A DNA stretch of 64,000 nucleotides from Pseudomonas putida (GCF_030159595.1 NZ_BSKJ01000014.1:62001-126000), one strand, 5' to 3'. Positions 8,575 to 17,921 are shown, counted from the stretch's first letter. A program made the numbers and translations. Notes: a model not told the origin generated them from the letters alone.

Positions 8575-9537
8575 ATGCGTAAGTCCTTGATGCGTATGAC
8601 TTTGCGTCAATTGCAGATCTTCAACGAGGTGTGCGATTTGCGCTCGTACAGCCGTGCGGCGGAGGAAATGGCGCTGACGCAACCCGCCGTTAGTCTACAG
8701 ATCCGCCAGCTTGAAGAACTGATCGGCCAGCCGTTGTTCGAGTATGTGGGCAAGAAACTCTACCTGACCGAAGCGGCCGAAGCCCTGCAACGCGCCAGCC
8801 GCGACATCTTCGGGCGCCTGGAGAGCCTGGACATGCAGCTGTCGGACATGCAGGGCTCACTGCAGGGGCAGTTGAAGCTGGCGATCGAGTCCAGTGCCAA
8901 GTACTTCGTGCCACACCTGTTCGCCGCCTTCAAGCAGCGTCACCCGGAGGTCAACCTGACCCTGACGGTGGTCAACCGCGCCCAAGCCATCCGCCGCCTT
9001 TCGGATAACCGCGATGACCTGATCATCATGTCGATGGTGCCGCAAGACATGGGCCTGGAGTTTCTGCCGTTTCTCAACAACCCGATCATCGCGGTGGCGC
9101 CGCCCGAGCACCCGTTGTGCAAGCTGGAGCAGTTGCGCCTGCAGGACCTGGAGCCTCATACCCTGCTGGTCCGCGAACAGGGCTCGGGCACGCGCAAGGC
9201 GTGTGAAGAGTACTTCAAGGACAAACGCGTACACTTCACCCAGACCCTGGAAGTGGCGTCAGCCGATGCCCAGCGCGAATGCGTGATCGCCGGGCTGGGC
9301 ATCGCGCTGCTGACCCGCCACGCAGTGAACATGGAACTGGCCATCGGGGTACTGAAGGAGTTGCCGGTAGAAGAATTGCCGCTGTATCGCAGTTGGTGTG
9401 TCGTGCAGGCCAAGGCCAAGCGGCAGTCGCCGGTGGCCTTGGCGTTTCTGGCGTTCATCCGCAGCGAACGTGCGTTGATCAGCGCGCTGGTTGAACGTTT
9501 CTCGGGGAAGTTGCCGCCGACGACTGCCACACCGTGA
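8575..9537 (+). CDS. pycR: LysR-family regulator of pyruvate carboxylase (PycR-like)
   Basis: A 320-residue LysR-type regulator. The winged-helix DNA-binding region is clear at the N-terminus (TLRQLQIFNEVCDLRSYSRAAEEMALTQPAVSLQ), followed by a periplasmic-binding-protein-like effector domain from about residue 95. I chose ATG 8575 (MRKSLMRMTLRQ); starts at 8590 or 8596 are also possible because the ribosome-binding site is weak. It is divergent from pycA, as is P. aeruginosa PycR (PA5437). Its last 59 bases overlap, antisense, the 3' end of the small gene on the other strand. Confidence 0.88.
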   Translation: MRKSLMRMTLRQLQIFNEVCDLRSYSRAAEEMALTQPAVSLQIRQLEELIGQPLFEYVGKKLYLTEAAEALQRASRDIFGRLESLDMQLSDMQGSLQGQLKLAIESSAKYFVPHLFAAFKQRHPEVNLTLTVVNRAQAIRRLSDNRDDLIIMSMVPQDMGLEFLPFLNNPIIAVAPPEHPLCKLEQLRLQDLEPHTLLVREQGSGTRKACEEYFKDKRVHFTQTLEVASADAQRECVIAGLGIALLTRHAVNMELAIGVLKELPVEELPLYRSWCVVQAKAKRQSPVALAFLAFIRSERALISALVERFSGKLPPTTATP

Positions 9538-9697
9538 GGGCTTGCAACTCGGGATAATCCACCAGGTCGCGGAGCAGTTGACGTTGGTCGCAATAGATCT
9601 CGATCGCGCGGCGATATTCCATGCGACGCTGATCCTTTTCCTGCTGCTTGCGAGCTTTGGCGTTGGGTTGGTAAATACCGTCGTGGTCACGAGCCAT
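9479..9697 (-). CDS. Small basic protein, PA3496-like family
   Basis: A 72-residue charged protein. Residues 1-50 look conserved in character: MARDHDGIYQPNAKARKQQ, then a KDQRRMEYRRAIEIYCDQRQLLRDL helix rich in Arg and Glu, reminiscent of the PA3496 family of putative envelope-integrity proteins. A GGGAGA ribosome-binding site precedes the ATG by 6 bases. The 3' end overlaps pycR tail to tail by 59 bases; the overlapping C-terminal 20 residues look unstructured. Function is unknown, and I recognise the family only from its short Arg/Glu-rich pattern. Confidence 0.65.
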   Translation of the reverse strand: MARDHDGIYQPNAKARKQQEKDQRRMEYRRAIEIYCDQRQLLRDLVDYPELQALTVWQSSAATSPRNVQPAR

Positions 9698-9821
9698 TGC
9701 CTGTCTCCCAGATAGGATGCGGGAGTTTCAGACTGGCCTGAATGGTTTACGGTTTAGCTGTGGAATGGTGACAAAACAGTGAAATTTGTCATGCCCGCGA
9801 TGAGCCCGGTACAGGATGCAT

Positions 9822-10688
9822 TCAGTCGTCTGTAGCCTTGATCGACTTGGGCGACAAACGCAGGCTGCGCAAGCTGCGCTTCACGCTTTTCAGGTGGTTG
9901 ACCAGGCTCGGCCCACGCGCCATGGCCACGCCCATGGCCAGCACGTCGATCACCACCAGGTGGGCGATACGCGAGGTCAGCGGGGTATAAATTTCGGTGT
10001 CCTCGTGAACGTCGATCGCCAGGTTGACCGTCGACAACTCGGCCAGCGGCGTCTGGCTGGGGCACAGGGTAATCAGGTTGGCGCCGCTTTCTCGCACCAG
10101 GTTGGCGGTGATCAGCAGGTCCTTGGATCGGCCCGACTGGGAAATGCACACCGCCACATCACCCGGCTTCAGGGTGACCGCCGACATCGCCTGCATGTGC
10201 GGGTCGGAATACGCAGCCGCACTGAGCAGCAGGCGGAAGAACTTATGCTGGGCATCCGCCGCCACCGCACCGGATGCACCAAAGCCATAGAACTCCACAC
10301 GTTGCGCCTGAGCCATGGCGCTCACGGCCTGTTGCAGCGCATGCGGGTCGAGGTGTTCGCGGACTTCCATCAGCGTGTGCAGGGTGGTGTCGAAAATCTT
10401 CAGGCTGTAGTCGGCGACCGAGTCGTCTTCATGAATGGCGAACTGACCAAAACTGGCACCGGCGGCCAGGCTCTGCGCCAGTTTCAGCTTGAGGTCCTGA
10501 AAGCCCGAGCAGCCGATAGCCCGGCAGAAACGCACGATGGTCGGTTCGCTGATACCCACGCTGTGCGCCAGGTCGGCCATGGAGCTGTGCATGACGGCAG
10601 CCGGGTCGAGCAGCACATGGTCGGCCACTTTGAGTTCCGATTTGCGCAGCAGGTGGCGCGATTGGGCGATATGTTGCAACAGATTCAC
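9822..10688 (-). CDS. HexR-like RpiR-family regulator (second copy type)
   Basis: A 288-residue RpiR-family regulator: N-terminal helix-turn-helix (SMADLAHSVGISEPTIVRFCRAIGCSGFQDLKLKL, residues about 35-75) and a C-terminal SIS sugar-phosphate-binding domain (ISQSGRSKDLL near residue 185). HexR represses zwf, edd and gap genes and releases DNA on binding 2-keto-3-deoxy-6-phosphogluconate. Here the gene faces a zwf copy across a 15-bp palindrome of HexR type. In P. putida the main HexR lies in the zwf-pgl-eda cluster, so this is probably a paralogue that controls the second zwf. Confidence 0.88.
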   Translation of the reverse strand: MNLLQHIAQSRHLLRKSELKVADHVLLDPAAVMHSSMADLAHSVGISEPTIVRFCRAIGCSGFQDLKLKLAQSLAAGASFGQFAIHEDDSVADYSLKIFDTTLHTLMEVREHLDPHALQQAVSAMAQAQRVEFYGFGASGAVAADAQHKFFRLLLSAAAYSDPHMQAMSAVTLKPGDVAVCISQSGRSKDLLITANLVRESGANLITLCPSQTPLAELSTVNLAIDVHEDTEIYTPLTSRIAHLVVIDVLAMGVAMARGPSLVNHLKSVKRSLRSLRLSPKSIKATDD

Positions 10689-10732
10689 AGGCTGGACTCG
10701 GTTATGATCGGCTGGCCGGGTTGTAGCTTTCT

Positions 10733-10747
10733 TGTAGTTATACTACA
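10733..10747. promoter_or_regulatory. HexR-type operator
   Basis: TGTAGTTATACTACA is a palindrome with 6-base arms around TAT and fits the HexR pattern TGTARTnnnAYTACA. A second TTGTAG half-site lies 11 bases upstream (10721-10726 versus 10732-10737), one helical turn away. It sits 45 bases before the HexR-like start and about 45 before zwf, so it could control both. Confidence 0.75.
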
Positions 10748-10791
10748 TGGACGCCAACCCGCCCAGTTAAACGAACGTGGAGAGTGGCGGT

Positions 10792-12234
10792 TTGACTATT
10801 CCTTGTGACATTCTGGTCTTCGGTGGCACCGGCGATCTGGCCTTGCACAAATTGCTTCCGGCGCTCTACCACCTGTTTCGCGAGGCCCGTCTGAACCCTG
10901 CCGTGCGGGTCATCGCACTGGCCCGACGCAACCTGCCACGCATCGACTACCTGAAACTGGCCGAACGGCATTGCCGGGCGCAGATTGCGCGTACCGACTT
11001 CGACGAAGAAGTGTGGCAGCGGTTTTCCGCTCGGCTCGACTATTTCCCCATGGATGCGTCTCAGAGCGCCGACTTTGGCCGCCTGGCACGTTACCTGGGC
11101 GAACCCGGCGGATTGACGCGCATCTTCTACCTGGCCACCGCCCCCAACCTGTTCGTTCCGATTGCCAACCACCTGCGCATTGCCGGCCTGGCCGACACCG
11201 AAGCGCGCATCGTGCTGGAAAAGCCGATCGGCCATTCGCTGGAGTCGGCCACCACCATCAATGAAGCGATTGGCGCGGTGTTCGCAGAAAACCAGGTGTT
11301 CCGCATCGACCACTACCTGGGCAAGGAAACCGTGCAGAACCTGATGGCACTGCGCTTCGCCAATGCCCTGCTTGAGCCGGTGTGGCGCAACAACCAGGTC
11401 GACCATGTACAGATCAGTGTTTGCGAAACACTAGGTGTAGAGAACCGTGGCGCCTACTACGATCGCGCCGGGGCAATCCGCGACATGTTGCAGAACCATT
11501 TGCTGCAGCTGCTGTGCCTGGTGGCCATGGAGCCCCCCGCGCAGTTCGAGGCCGAAGCGGTACGCGACGAAAAGGTGAAGATACTGCGCGCCCTCAAGCC
11601 GATCACCGGCCAGGATGTGCAGGACAAGACCGTGCGCGGCCAATATGGCGCCGGGCGCATCGGTGGTCAGGAAGTCCCGGCCTACTACTTCGAAAAGGAT
11701 GTCGACAACGACAGTGATACCGAAACCTTCATTGCAATCGAAGCGCACATCGAAAACTGGCGCTGGGCGGGCGTACCCTTCTACCTGCGCACCGGCAAGC
11801 GCATGGCACGGCGCTCGTCGCAGATTGTCATTCAGTTCAAGCCGGTGCCCCACGAGCTGTTCAACGGTGGCCAGGTCAACCAGCTGCTGATCCAGCTACA
11901 ACCGGACGAACGCATCAGCCTGCGCATGATGACCAAGAGCCCGGGCAAGGGCATGCGCCTGGAGCCAGTGGACCTGGACCTGAACCTGGCTCAGGTGTTC
12001 AGCCAGACGCGCCGCTGGGAAGCCTACGAGCGCCTGCTGCTGGATGTACTGGAGGGCGACTCGACGCTATTCATGCGCCGCGATGAAGTGGAAGCAGCCT
12101 GGGCCTGGATCGACCCGATCATCAAGGGTTGCGAAGAGCACTTTCAGGCGCCACGCCCCTACTCGGCGGGCAGTACCGGGCCAGAGCAGGCCAACAGCCT
12201 GCTGGCGCGTCATGGCAGGCACTGGCATGGCTGA
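10792..12234 (+). CDS. zwf: Glucose-6-phosphate 1-dehydrogenase (second isozyme type)
   Basis: A 480-residue NAD(P)-dependent enzyme that oxidises glucose 6-phosphate to 6-phosphogluconolactone, feeding the Entner-Doudoroff and pentose-phosphate routes. The nucleotide-binding loop FGGTGDLALHKLLPALY opens the protein, EKPIGHSLESA follows, and the active-site motif RIDHYLGKE lies near residue 180. I prefer the TTG at 10792 (MTIPCDIL) because GGAG is 9 bases upstream; a GTG at 10777 would add five residues but lacks a ribosome-binding site. It faces the HexR-like gene and stands apart from pgl and eda, which marks it as the alternative copy. Confidence 0.92.
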   Translation: MTIPCDILVFGGTGDLALHKLLPALYHLFREARLNPAVRVIALARRNLPRIDYLKLAERHCRAQIARTDFDEEVWQRFSARLDYFPMDASQSADFGRLARYLGEPGGLTRIFYLATAPNLFVPIANHLRIAGLADTEARIVLEKPIGHSLESATTINEAIGAVFAENQVFRIDHYLGKETVQNLMALRFANALLEPVWRNNQVDHVQISVCETLGVENRGAYYDRAGAIRDMLQNHLLQLLCLVAMEPPAQFEAEAVRDEKVKILRALKPITGQDVQDKTVRGQYGAGRIGGQEVPAYYFEKDVDNDSDTETFIAIEAHIENWRWAGVPFYLRTGKRMARRSSQIVIQFKPVPHELFNGGQVNQLLIQLQPDERISLRMMTKSPGKGMRLEPVDLDLNLAQVFSQTRRWEAYERLLLDVLEGDSTLFMRRDEVEAAWAWIDPIIKGCEEHFQAPRPYSAGSTGPEQANSLLARHGRHWHG

Positions 12235-12330
12235 CACACGGCCATCAGGTCGATGAACGGGCAGGCGCCAAGGTGATTATTTATACAGTAGAGGTTTGCC
12301 CCATTTCCTGCCGCGCCCTAGAATGGCCCG

Positions 12331-14517
12331 ATGCACACAGACGACCTCTCCCTCCTGCTGAACTCCCTCAACGATGCCCAACGCCAGGCCGTAGCGGCCA
12401 CGCTTGGGCGTCAACTGGTGCTTGCCGGCGCCGGTTCCGGTAAAACCCGCGTGCTGGTGCACCGCATCGCCTGGCTGATCCAGGTGGAGCAGGCATCGCC
12501 GCACTCGATTCTGTCGGTGACCTTCACCAACAAGGCTGCAGCAGAAATGCGCCAGCGAATCGAACAACTGCTGGGGATCAACCCGGCGGGCATGTGGGTC
12601 GGCACCTTCCACGGCCTGGCCCATCGTCTGCTGCGGGCGCACTGGCAGGAAGCGCGGCTGGTGCAAAACTTCCAGATTCTCGACAGCGACGACCAGCAGC
12701 GCCTGATCAAGCGGGTGATGCGCGAGCTGGGCCTGGACGAGCAGAAGTGGCCGGCACGCCAGGCCCAGTGGTTCATCAACGGGCAGAAGGACGAAGGCCT
12801 GCGCCCGCAGCATATACAGGCTGGGGGCGACCTGTTCCTGGCGACCATGCGCGAGGTGTATACCGCCTACGAACAGGCCTGTGAGCGCGCCGGGGTCATC
12901 GACTTCTCCGAACTGTTACTGCGTGCCCTGGACCTGTGGCGCGACCACCCGGGCCTGCTTGAGCACTACCAGCGGCGCTTCCAGCATGTGCTGGTAGACG
13001 AGTTCCAGGACACCAACGCCGTGCAGTACGCCTGGCTGCGCCTGCTGGCGCGCGGGGGTGCCAGCCTGATGGCGGTGGGTGATGACGACCAGTCGATCTA
13101 CGGCTGGCGCGGTGCCAAGATCGAGAACATTCACCAGTACACCGCCGACTTCCCCGACGCCGAAATGATCCGCCTGGAGCAGAACTACCGCTCTACCGGC
13201 GGCATCCTCAAGGCGGCCAACGCCCTGATCGCCAACAACAGCGATCGCCTGGGCAAAGAGCTGTGGACCGACATGGGCGAAGGCGAACCGCTGACCCTGT
13301 ACGCGGCCTACAACGAGCATGACGAAGCGCGCTATGTGGTGGAAACCATCGAGAGCCTGGTCAAACAGGGCAATGCGCGTAACGAAATCGCCATCCTGTA
13401 CCGCTCCAACGCCCAGTCGCGGGTGCTGGAAGAGGCCCTGCTGCGCGAGCGTATCCCCTACCGTATCTATGGCGGCCAACGCTTCTTCGAACGTGCCGAA
13501 ATCAAGAACGCCATGGCTTACTTGCGGCTGATCGAAGGGCGTGGCAACGATGCTGCCCTGGAGCGGGTGATCAACGTGCCGCCACGCGGCATTGGCGAAA
13601 AAACCGTCGAAGCCATCCGCGAGCATGCCCGCCACAGCCAGGTGTCGATGTGGGAAGCCATGTGCCAGCTGCTGACTGCCAAGGCCCTCAAGGGCCGTGC
13701 CGCCAGCGCCCTGGGTGCTTTCGTCGAGCTGATCGAGGGGCTGGCAGCCAAGGTCACGGACATGCCGCTGCATACCATGACCCAGACCACCCTTGAGCAG
13801 TCCGGGCTGATCATCTATCACCAGGAAGAAAAGGGTGAAAAAGGCCAGGCACGGGTAGAAAACCTTGAGGAACTGGTCAGCGCGGCGCGCAACTTCGAGT
13901 CCACCGACGAAGACGCCGATCTCTCGCCACTTTCAGCCTTCCTCGGCCATGCTTCGCTCGAAGCCGGCGATACCCAGGCCGACGAGCATGAAGACAGCGT
14001 CCAGCTGATGACCTTGCACAGCGCCAAGGGCCTGGAGTTCCCGTATGTGTTCCTGGTGGGCATGGAAGAAGGCCTGTTCCCGCACAAGATGAGCCTGGAA
14101 GAACCCGGCCGCCTGGAAGAGGAACGCCGACTGGCCTATGTGGGCATCACCCGTGCCATGCGCCAACTGGTCATGACCTATGCCGAAACACGTCGCCTGT
14201 ATGGCAGCGAGACCTACAACAAGGTGTCGCGTTTCGTACGCGAGATTCCGGCAGGCCTGGTTCAGGAAGTACGCCTGTCCAACAGCGTCAGCCGCCCCTT
14301 CGGTGGGGCCAAGGCCACCACCAACAGCAACCTGTTCGCCAATGCCAACATTCCGCAAACTGCGTTCAACCTTGGCCAGCGTGTGCAGCATGCAGTATTT
14401 GGCGAAGGCGTGATCCTCAACTTCGAGGGTTCCGGCGCGCAGGCGCGGGTACAGGTGAACTTTGCCGAAGGCAGCAAGTGGCTGATGCTGGGGTACGCAA
14501 AGCTCGAGGCCCTGTAG
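12331..14517 (+). CDS. uvrD: DNA helicase II UvrD
   Basis: A 728-residue superfamily 1 helicase that unwinds DNA 3'-5' in nucleotide-excision and mismatch repair. Motifs in order: Q motif LNDAQRQAV, Walker A AGAGSGKTRVLVHR, Ia TFTNKAAAEM, Walker B VDEFQDTN, III VGDDDQSIYGWRGA, IV QNYRSTGGIL, V LMTLHSAKGLEF, VI EERRLAYVGITRA. The C-terminus ends with the Tudor-like GQRVQHAVFGEGVILNFEG segment found in UvrD/PcrA. Length is as usual. It is a monocistronic-looking gene about 100 bases after zwf. Confidence 0.97.
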   Translation: MHTDDLSLLLNSLNDAQRQAVAATLGRQLVLAGAGSGKTRVLVHRIAWLIQVEQASPHSILSVTFTNKAAAEMRQRIEQLLGINPAGMWVGTFHGLAHRLLRAHWQEARLVQNFQILDSDDQQRLIKRVMRELGLDEQKWPARQAQWFINGQKDEGLRPQHIQAGGDLFLATMREVYTAYEQACERAGVIDFSELLLRALDLWRDHPGLLEHYQRRFQHVLVDEFQDTNAVQYAWLRLLARGGASLMAVGDDDQSIYGWRGAKIENIHQYTADFPDAEMIRLEQNYRSTGGILKAANALIANNSDRLGKELWTDMGEGEPLTLYAAYNEHDEARYVVETIESLVKQGNARNEIAILYRSNAQSRVLEEALLRERIPYRIYGGQRFFERAEIKNAMAYLRLIEGRGNDAALERVINVPPRGIGEKTVEAIREHARHSQVSMWEAMCQLLTAKALKGRAASALGAFVELIEGLAAKVTDMPLHTMTQTTLEQSGLIIYHQEEKGEKGQARVENLEELVSAARNFESTDEDADLSPLSAFLGHASLEAGDTQADEHEDSVQLMTLHSAKGLEFPYVFLVGMEEGLFPHKMSLEEPGRLEEERRLAYVGITRAMRQLVMTYAETRRLYGSETYNKVSRFVREIPAGLVQEVRLSNSVSRPFGGAKATTNSNLFANANIPQTAFNLGQRVQHAVFGEGVILNFEGSGAQARVQVNFAEGSKWLMLGYAKLEAL

Positions 14518-14627
14518 CAGCTTTGTAACATTCAGGCAAAAGCTCGAAACACTCTGTCGCTGGTCATGTGCACGGGAACCTGTGCACCATGACGCGCGTG
14601 CAATCCACAACAGGGGATATCCCACTT

Positions 14628-15482
14628 ATGCAACGTTTTCTTAGCATCGCACTGGCGCTCTGCGTCGGCCTGACGCTGAGCCTGGACGCCAACGCCAAGC
14701 GTTTCGGCGGCGGCAAGAGCTCGGGCTCCGCGCCTATCCACCAGACCCGCCAGGCTACGCCAACCACGCCTGCCGCCGCGCCGACCGCACCTGGTCGTGC
14801 AGCCCCGGCCGCCAGCGGTGCTTCGCGCTGGTTGGGCCCACTGGCCGGCCTGGCCGCCGGTGGTCTGCTGGCGTCCATGTTCATGGGCGACGGTTTCGAA
14901 GGCTTCCAGATCATGGACTTCCTGATCGTGGCGCTCATCGCCTTCCTGGTATTCCGCTTCATCGCCGCGCGCCGCCGCCAGCAGCAGCCACAAATGGCCA
15001 TGCCTGGCCATGCGCCGATGCAGCGTGAGGCTCACGCCCAGCCTGCCCAGCCGTCGATCTTCGGTGGTTCGGCCGCACCTGCTACCGCAGCCGCCCCGGT
15101 GATCAACGCCCCGGCCTGGTTCAACGAGCACAGCTTCCTGGCGGCCGCCCGTAACCACTTCCAGTCGCTGCAGCAGCACTGGGATGCCAACGAAATGGAC
15201 AAGATCGCCGAGTTCGTTACCCCGCAAATGCTTGAATTCCTCAAGCGTGAGCGTGCCGAACTGGGTGATGGATTCCAGTCCACCTACATCGATAACCTTG
15301 AAGTGCAGCTGGACGGTCTCGACGACCGCTCCGACCGCACCGACGCCACCCTGACCTTCCGTGGCGTGTCGAAGAACTCGCGCTTCGACCAAGGCGAAGT
15401 GTTCAGCGAAAGCTGGCACATGGTTCGCGCCCAGGGCGAGAACCAGCCTTGGCTGGTTGCCGGTATCCGTCAAAACGGCTAA
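14628..15482 (+). CDS. Tim44-like domain membrane protein
   Basis: A 284-residue protein with a signal peptide or N-terminal anchor (MQRFLSIALALCVGLTLSLDANA), a low-complexity Ala/Pro/Gly region, a transmembrane helix (MDFLIVALIAFLVFRFIAA, about residues 96-114) and a C-terminal Tim44-like domain (WFNEHSFLAAARNHFQSLQQHWDANEMDKIAEFVTP). The fold is shared with mitochondrial Tim44 and bacterial membrane-associated proteins whose role is unclear. I use ATG 14628, with AGGGGA 11 bases upstream. A strong terminator follows, so it is probably transcribed alone. Confidence 0.88.
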   Translation: MQRFLSIALALCVGLTLSLDANAKRFGGGKSSGSAPIHQTRQATPTTPAAAPTAPGRAAPAASGASRWLGPLAGLAAGGLLASMFMGDGFEGFQIMDFLIVALIAFLVFRFIAARRRQQQPQMAMPGHAPMQREAHAQPAQPSIFGGSAAPATAAAPVINAPAWFNEHSFLAAARNHFQSLQQHWDANEMDKIAEFVTPQMLEFLKRERAELGDGFQSTYIDNLEVQLDGLDDRSDRTDATLTFRGVSKNSRFDQGEVFSESWHMVRAQGENQPWLVAGIRQNG

Positions 15483-15499
15483 CCGCTGCGTGCGGCACA

Positions 15500-15530
15500 A
15501 AAAACCCCAGGCTCTGTCCTGGGGTTTTTG
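15500..15530 (+). terminator. Rho-independent terminator after the Tim44-like gene
   Basis: A CCCCAG/CTGGGG stem (15505-15510 and 15519-15524) with a short loop is followed by TTTTTG; an AAAAAA run precedes it, so it may work in both directions. Confidence 0.88.
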
Positions 15531-15597
15531 CTTTTGCCAGAGTGGCCTACTAGGGTATAACGCGCAGCGTTGTCATCTAGGTCAGAGGAAGTGAACC

Positions 15598-16005
15598 GTG
15601 GAAGAAGTGATCGAACAACTCCGTGAAGCCAACCAGCCAGTACCCGTGCCCCTTGAGCTTCCCGACGAGGACCAGTTGGTCGAAATCGAAGAAGAGCTGT
15701 TCATCAACATTCCGTTCGTGTTCAAAGAGTTTCTACTGACCGTCAGTGACGTGGTGTATGGCTCGCTGGAACCGGTGACTGTCACCGACCCACAGTCGCA
15801 TACCTACCTGCCCGACGTCGCCGCCAACGCTTGGGATGCCGGCGTGCCGCGTGACCTGATTCCGCTGTGCCAGGACGGCGACAACTACTACTGCGTCGAA
15901 GAAGACGGCACCGTGGTGCTGTGGGAGGCGGAAGAAGAAATTGTCGGCGAAGACAGCTGGGAATCGGTGTGGCACTGGGCGCGGGATGTTTGGTTGGAGA
16001 GCTGA
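15598..16005 (+). CDS. SMI1/KNR4 family protein
   Basis: A 135-residue acidic protein with the SMI1/KNR4 (SUKH) pattern: PDEDQLVEIEEELFINIPFVFKEFLL at the N-terminus and LIPLCQDGDNYYCVEEDGTVVLWEAEEE in the second half. Many SUKH proteins are immunity proteins to polymorphic toxins, but this one stands alone with no toxin gene near, and is widely kept in Pseudomonas, so a housekeeping role is also possible. It starts with GTG at 15598; AGAGGA lies 10 bases upstream. Confidence 0.82.
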   Translation: MEEVIEQLREANQPVPVPLELPDEDQLVEIEEELFINIPFVFKEFLLTVSDVVYGSLEPVTVTDPQSHTYLPDVAANAWDAGVPRDLIPLCQDGDNYYCVEEDGTVVLWEAEEEIVGEDSWESVWHWARDVWLES

Positions 16006-16160
16006 TTCCAGCCGTTCCTTGGATGCCACCAGCACAGGAAAAATAATGGCCTAGCGCCATCAATGCAGTTAAAATCGCCAGGCTTTCTGCGCCTGGCGAC
16101 ATCGCTACCGCTCCATCCCCTCGGACGACGGTGAAATCTTGCGCAGGGAGCATTGCTCCC

Positions 16161-17921
16161 TCAGTGCGAATTCTCGCGGCTGTTCTCCAGTGTCTCCAGC
16201 AAGGCAATCTGCATGCGCGTGTGCACACGGATGAACCAGCGCCACAGCAAGGCCACCACCACCGCAGCCACTACAGCAATGACCAGCAGCAACTCACTGG
16301 TCGGCAGGATACTTGCCGAAAGCGCCGACAGCAGAAGGAAAATCACCAGCAGCGACAAGAGTGGGATCACCTCGGCGATCACCCGCCGCACCCGCTGGGT
16401 ATGCCGCCCGGCCATTTCCGGCTTCACGCCCATCTCTGCCAACAGCATCGACAGGGCTTTGAGCTTGCGGTAGGCGGCAATCAGGAAGGGCAGCGACAGC
16501 AACAACGCCGCCCCCCAGATAAGCGCCTTCTGCTGGCTGGCATCGCTGACCCACTCACTGAGCCAGTTGCCGATGCGCCCTGCAAAGTAACCACCGCTGA
16601 AGAAAATGGCGATCACCAGCGCCAGGTTCACCCCCACCTGCAACAGGATGCGCCGGATCATCGCCGCCAGCATGGCACCCTCGCCCTGCGGCTGGATGTT
16701 GCGCAACCACTCGCCATACAAGGAAAGCACCCGCGCCAAGCGTCCAGGCACCACATTGCCCAGCTTCTGCGACAACGGATCGGCCGCACGGATCAGGTAC
16801 GGTGTCAGCAGCGTGGTGATTGCTGATACCGCCACCGCCACCGGGTAAAGGAAATCGCTGGTCACCTGCAGGGTCATGCCAAGAGCGGCAATGATGAAAG
16901 AGAACTCGCCGATTTGCGAAAGCCCCATGCCCACCCGCAGTGACGTGCGGCCGTCATTGCCGGCAATGAATGCCCCCATGCCACAAGACAGCATCTTGCC
17001 CAACACCACCGCCAGGGTGATGACCACGATCGGCCAGGCGTAATCAATCAGCACCTGCGGGTCGATCATCAGGCCGATAGCGACGAAGAAGATAGCGCTG
17101 AACAGGTCGCGTACCGGTTCGATCAGGCGTTCAATTTTCAGTAACTGGCGCGACTCTGCCATGATCGCACCAATCAGGAAGGCGCCCAGCACCATGCTGT
17201 ATTCAAGCTTCACCACCAGCAGGCAGAAGCCAAAACACAGGCCCAGCACGGTGATCAGCAGCATCTCGTTGCTTTCGAACTTGGCCACATAGGCCAGCAG
17301 CCGCGGCACCAGCAGGATGCCGATGACCAAGGCAACGATCATGAACAGCGACAGCTTGCCGACGGTGGAGAACACTTCACCTGAGCTGACCGTGCCACTG
17401 ACAGCGATGCCCGACAGCAGGGCGATGATGCCGATGCCGAGGATGTCCTCCACGATCAGCACACCGAAGATCAGCTGGGCAAAACGCTCGTTCTTCATCT
17501 TCAGGTCGTTGAGCGCCTTGACGATGATGGTGGTCGAGGAAATGGCCAGGATGGCACCAAGGAACAGTGAATCCATGGTGTTCCAGCCGAACCAGCGGCC
17601 GATTTCGAAGCCGATCCAGATCATCAGCACGATTTCCAGAAACGCCGCGATAAATGCCGTGGCGCCGACCTTGAACAGCTTGCGCAGGCTGAACTCGAGC
17701 CCCAGGCAGAACATCAGGAAGATCACCCCCAGTTCGGCGAGGGTCTTGATGGTGTCTTCATCGTGAATCAGGCCGAACGGCGGCGTGTGCGGACCGATGA
17801 TGAAGCCGGCGACGATGTATCCCAGCACCACGGGCTGCTTGAGCCGGTGAAAGAGAATGGTGACCACGCCAGCGACAAGCATGATGACGGCCAGGTCCTG
17901 GATGAAGCTGATGGCATGCAT
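16161..17921 (-). CDS. CPA2-family monovalent cation:proton antiporter (KefB/YbaL-like)
   Basis: A 586-residue inner-membrane antiporter. Residues about 5-385 are the Na/H exchanger domain with a dozen hydrophobic helices, including GYIVAGFIIGPHTPPFGLI and the exchange-site region FLIGAIMAESRQL. The C-terminal 180 residues carry three or four further hydrophobic segments ending in a basic tail. Unlike KefB/KefC it has no TrkA-N (RCK) nucleotide-binding domain, so glutathione or NAD gating is not expected. Probable role is K+ or Na+ exchange for proton. The start at 17921 (MHAISFIQDLAVIMLVAG) is typical. Confidence 0.9.
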   Translation of the reverse strand: MHAISFIQDLAVIMLVAGVVTILFHRLKQPVVLGYIVAGFIIGPHTPPFGLIHDEDTIKTLAELGVIFLMFCLGLEFSLRKLFKVGATAFIAAFLEIVLMIWIGFEIGRWFGWNTMDSLFLGAILAISSTTIIVKALNDLKMKNERFAQLIFGVLIVEDILGIGIIALLSGIAVSGTVSSGEVFSTVGKLSLFMIVALVIGILLVPRLLAYVAKFESNEMLLITVLGLCFGFCLLVVKLEYSMVLGAFLIGAIMAESRQLLKIERLIEPVRDLFSAIFFVAIGLMIDPQVLIDYAWPIVVITLAVVLGKMLSCGMGAFIAGNDGRTSLRVGMGLSQIGEFSFIIAALGMTLQVTSDFLYPVAVAVSAITTLLTPYLIRAADPLSQKLGNVVPGRLARVLSLYGEWLRNIQPQGEGAMLAAMIRRILLQVGVNLALVIAIFFSGGYFAGRIGNWLSEWVSDASQQKALIWGAALLLSLPFLIAAYRKLKALSMLLAEMGVKPEMAGRHTQRVRRVIAEVIPLLSLLVIFLLLSALSASILPTSELLLVIAVVAAVVVALLWRWFIRVHTRMQIALLETLENSRENSH

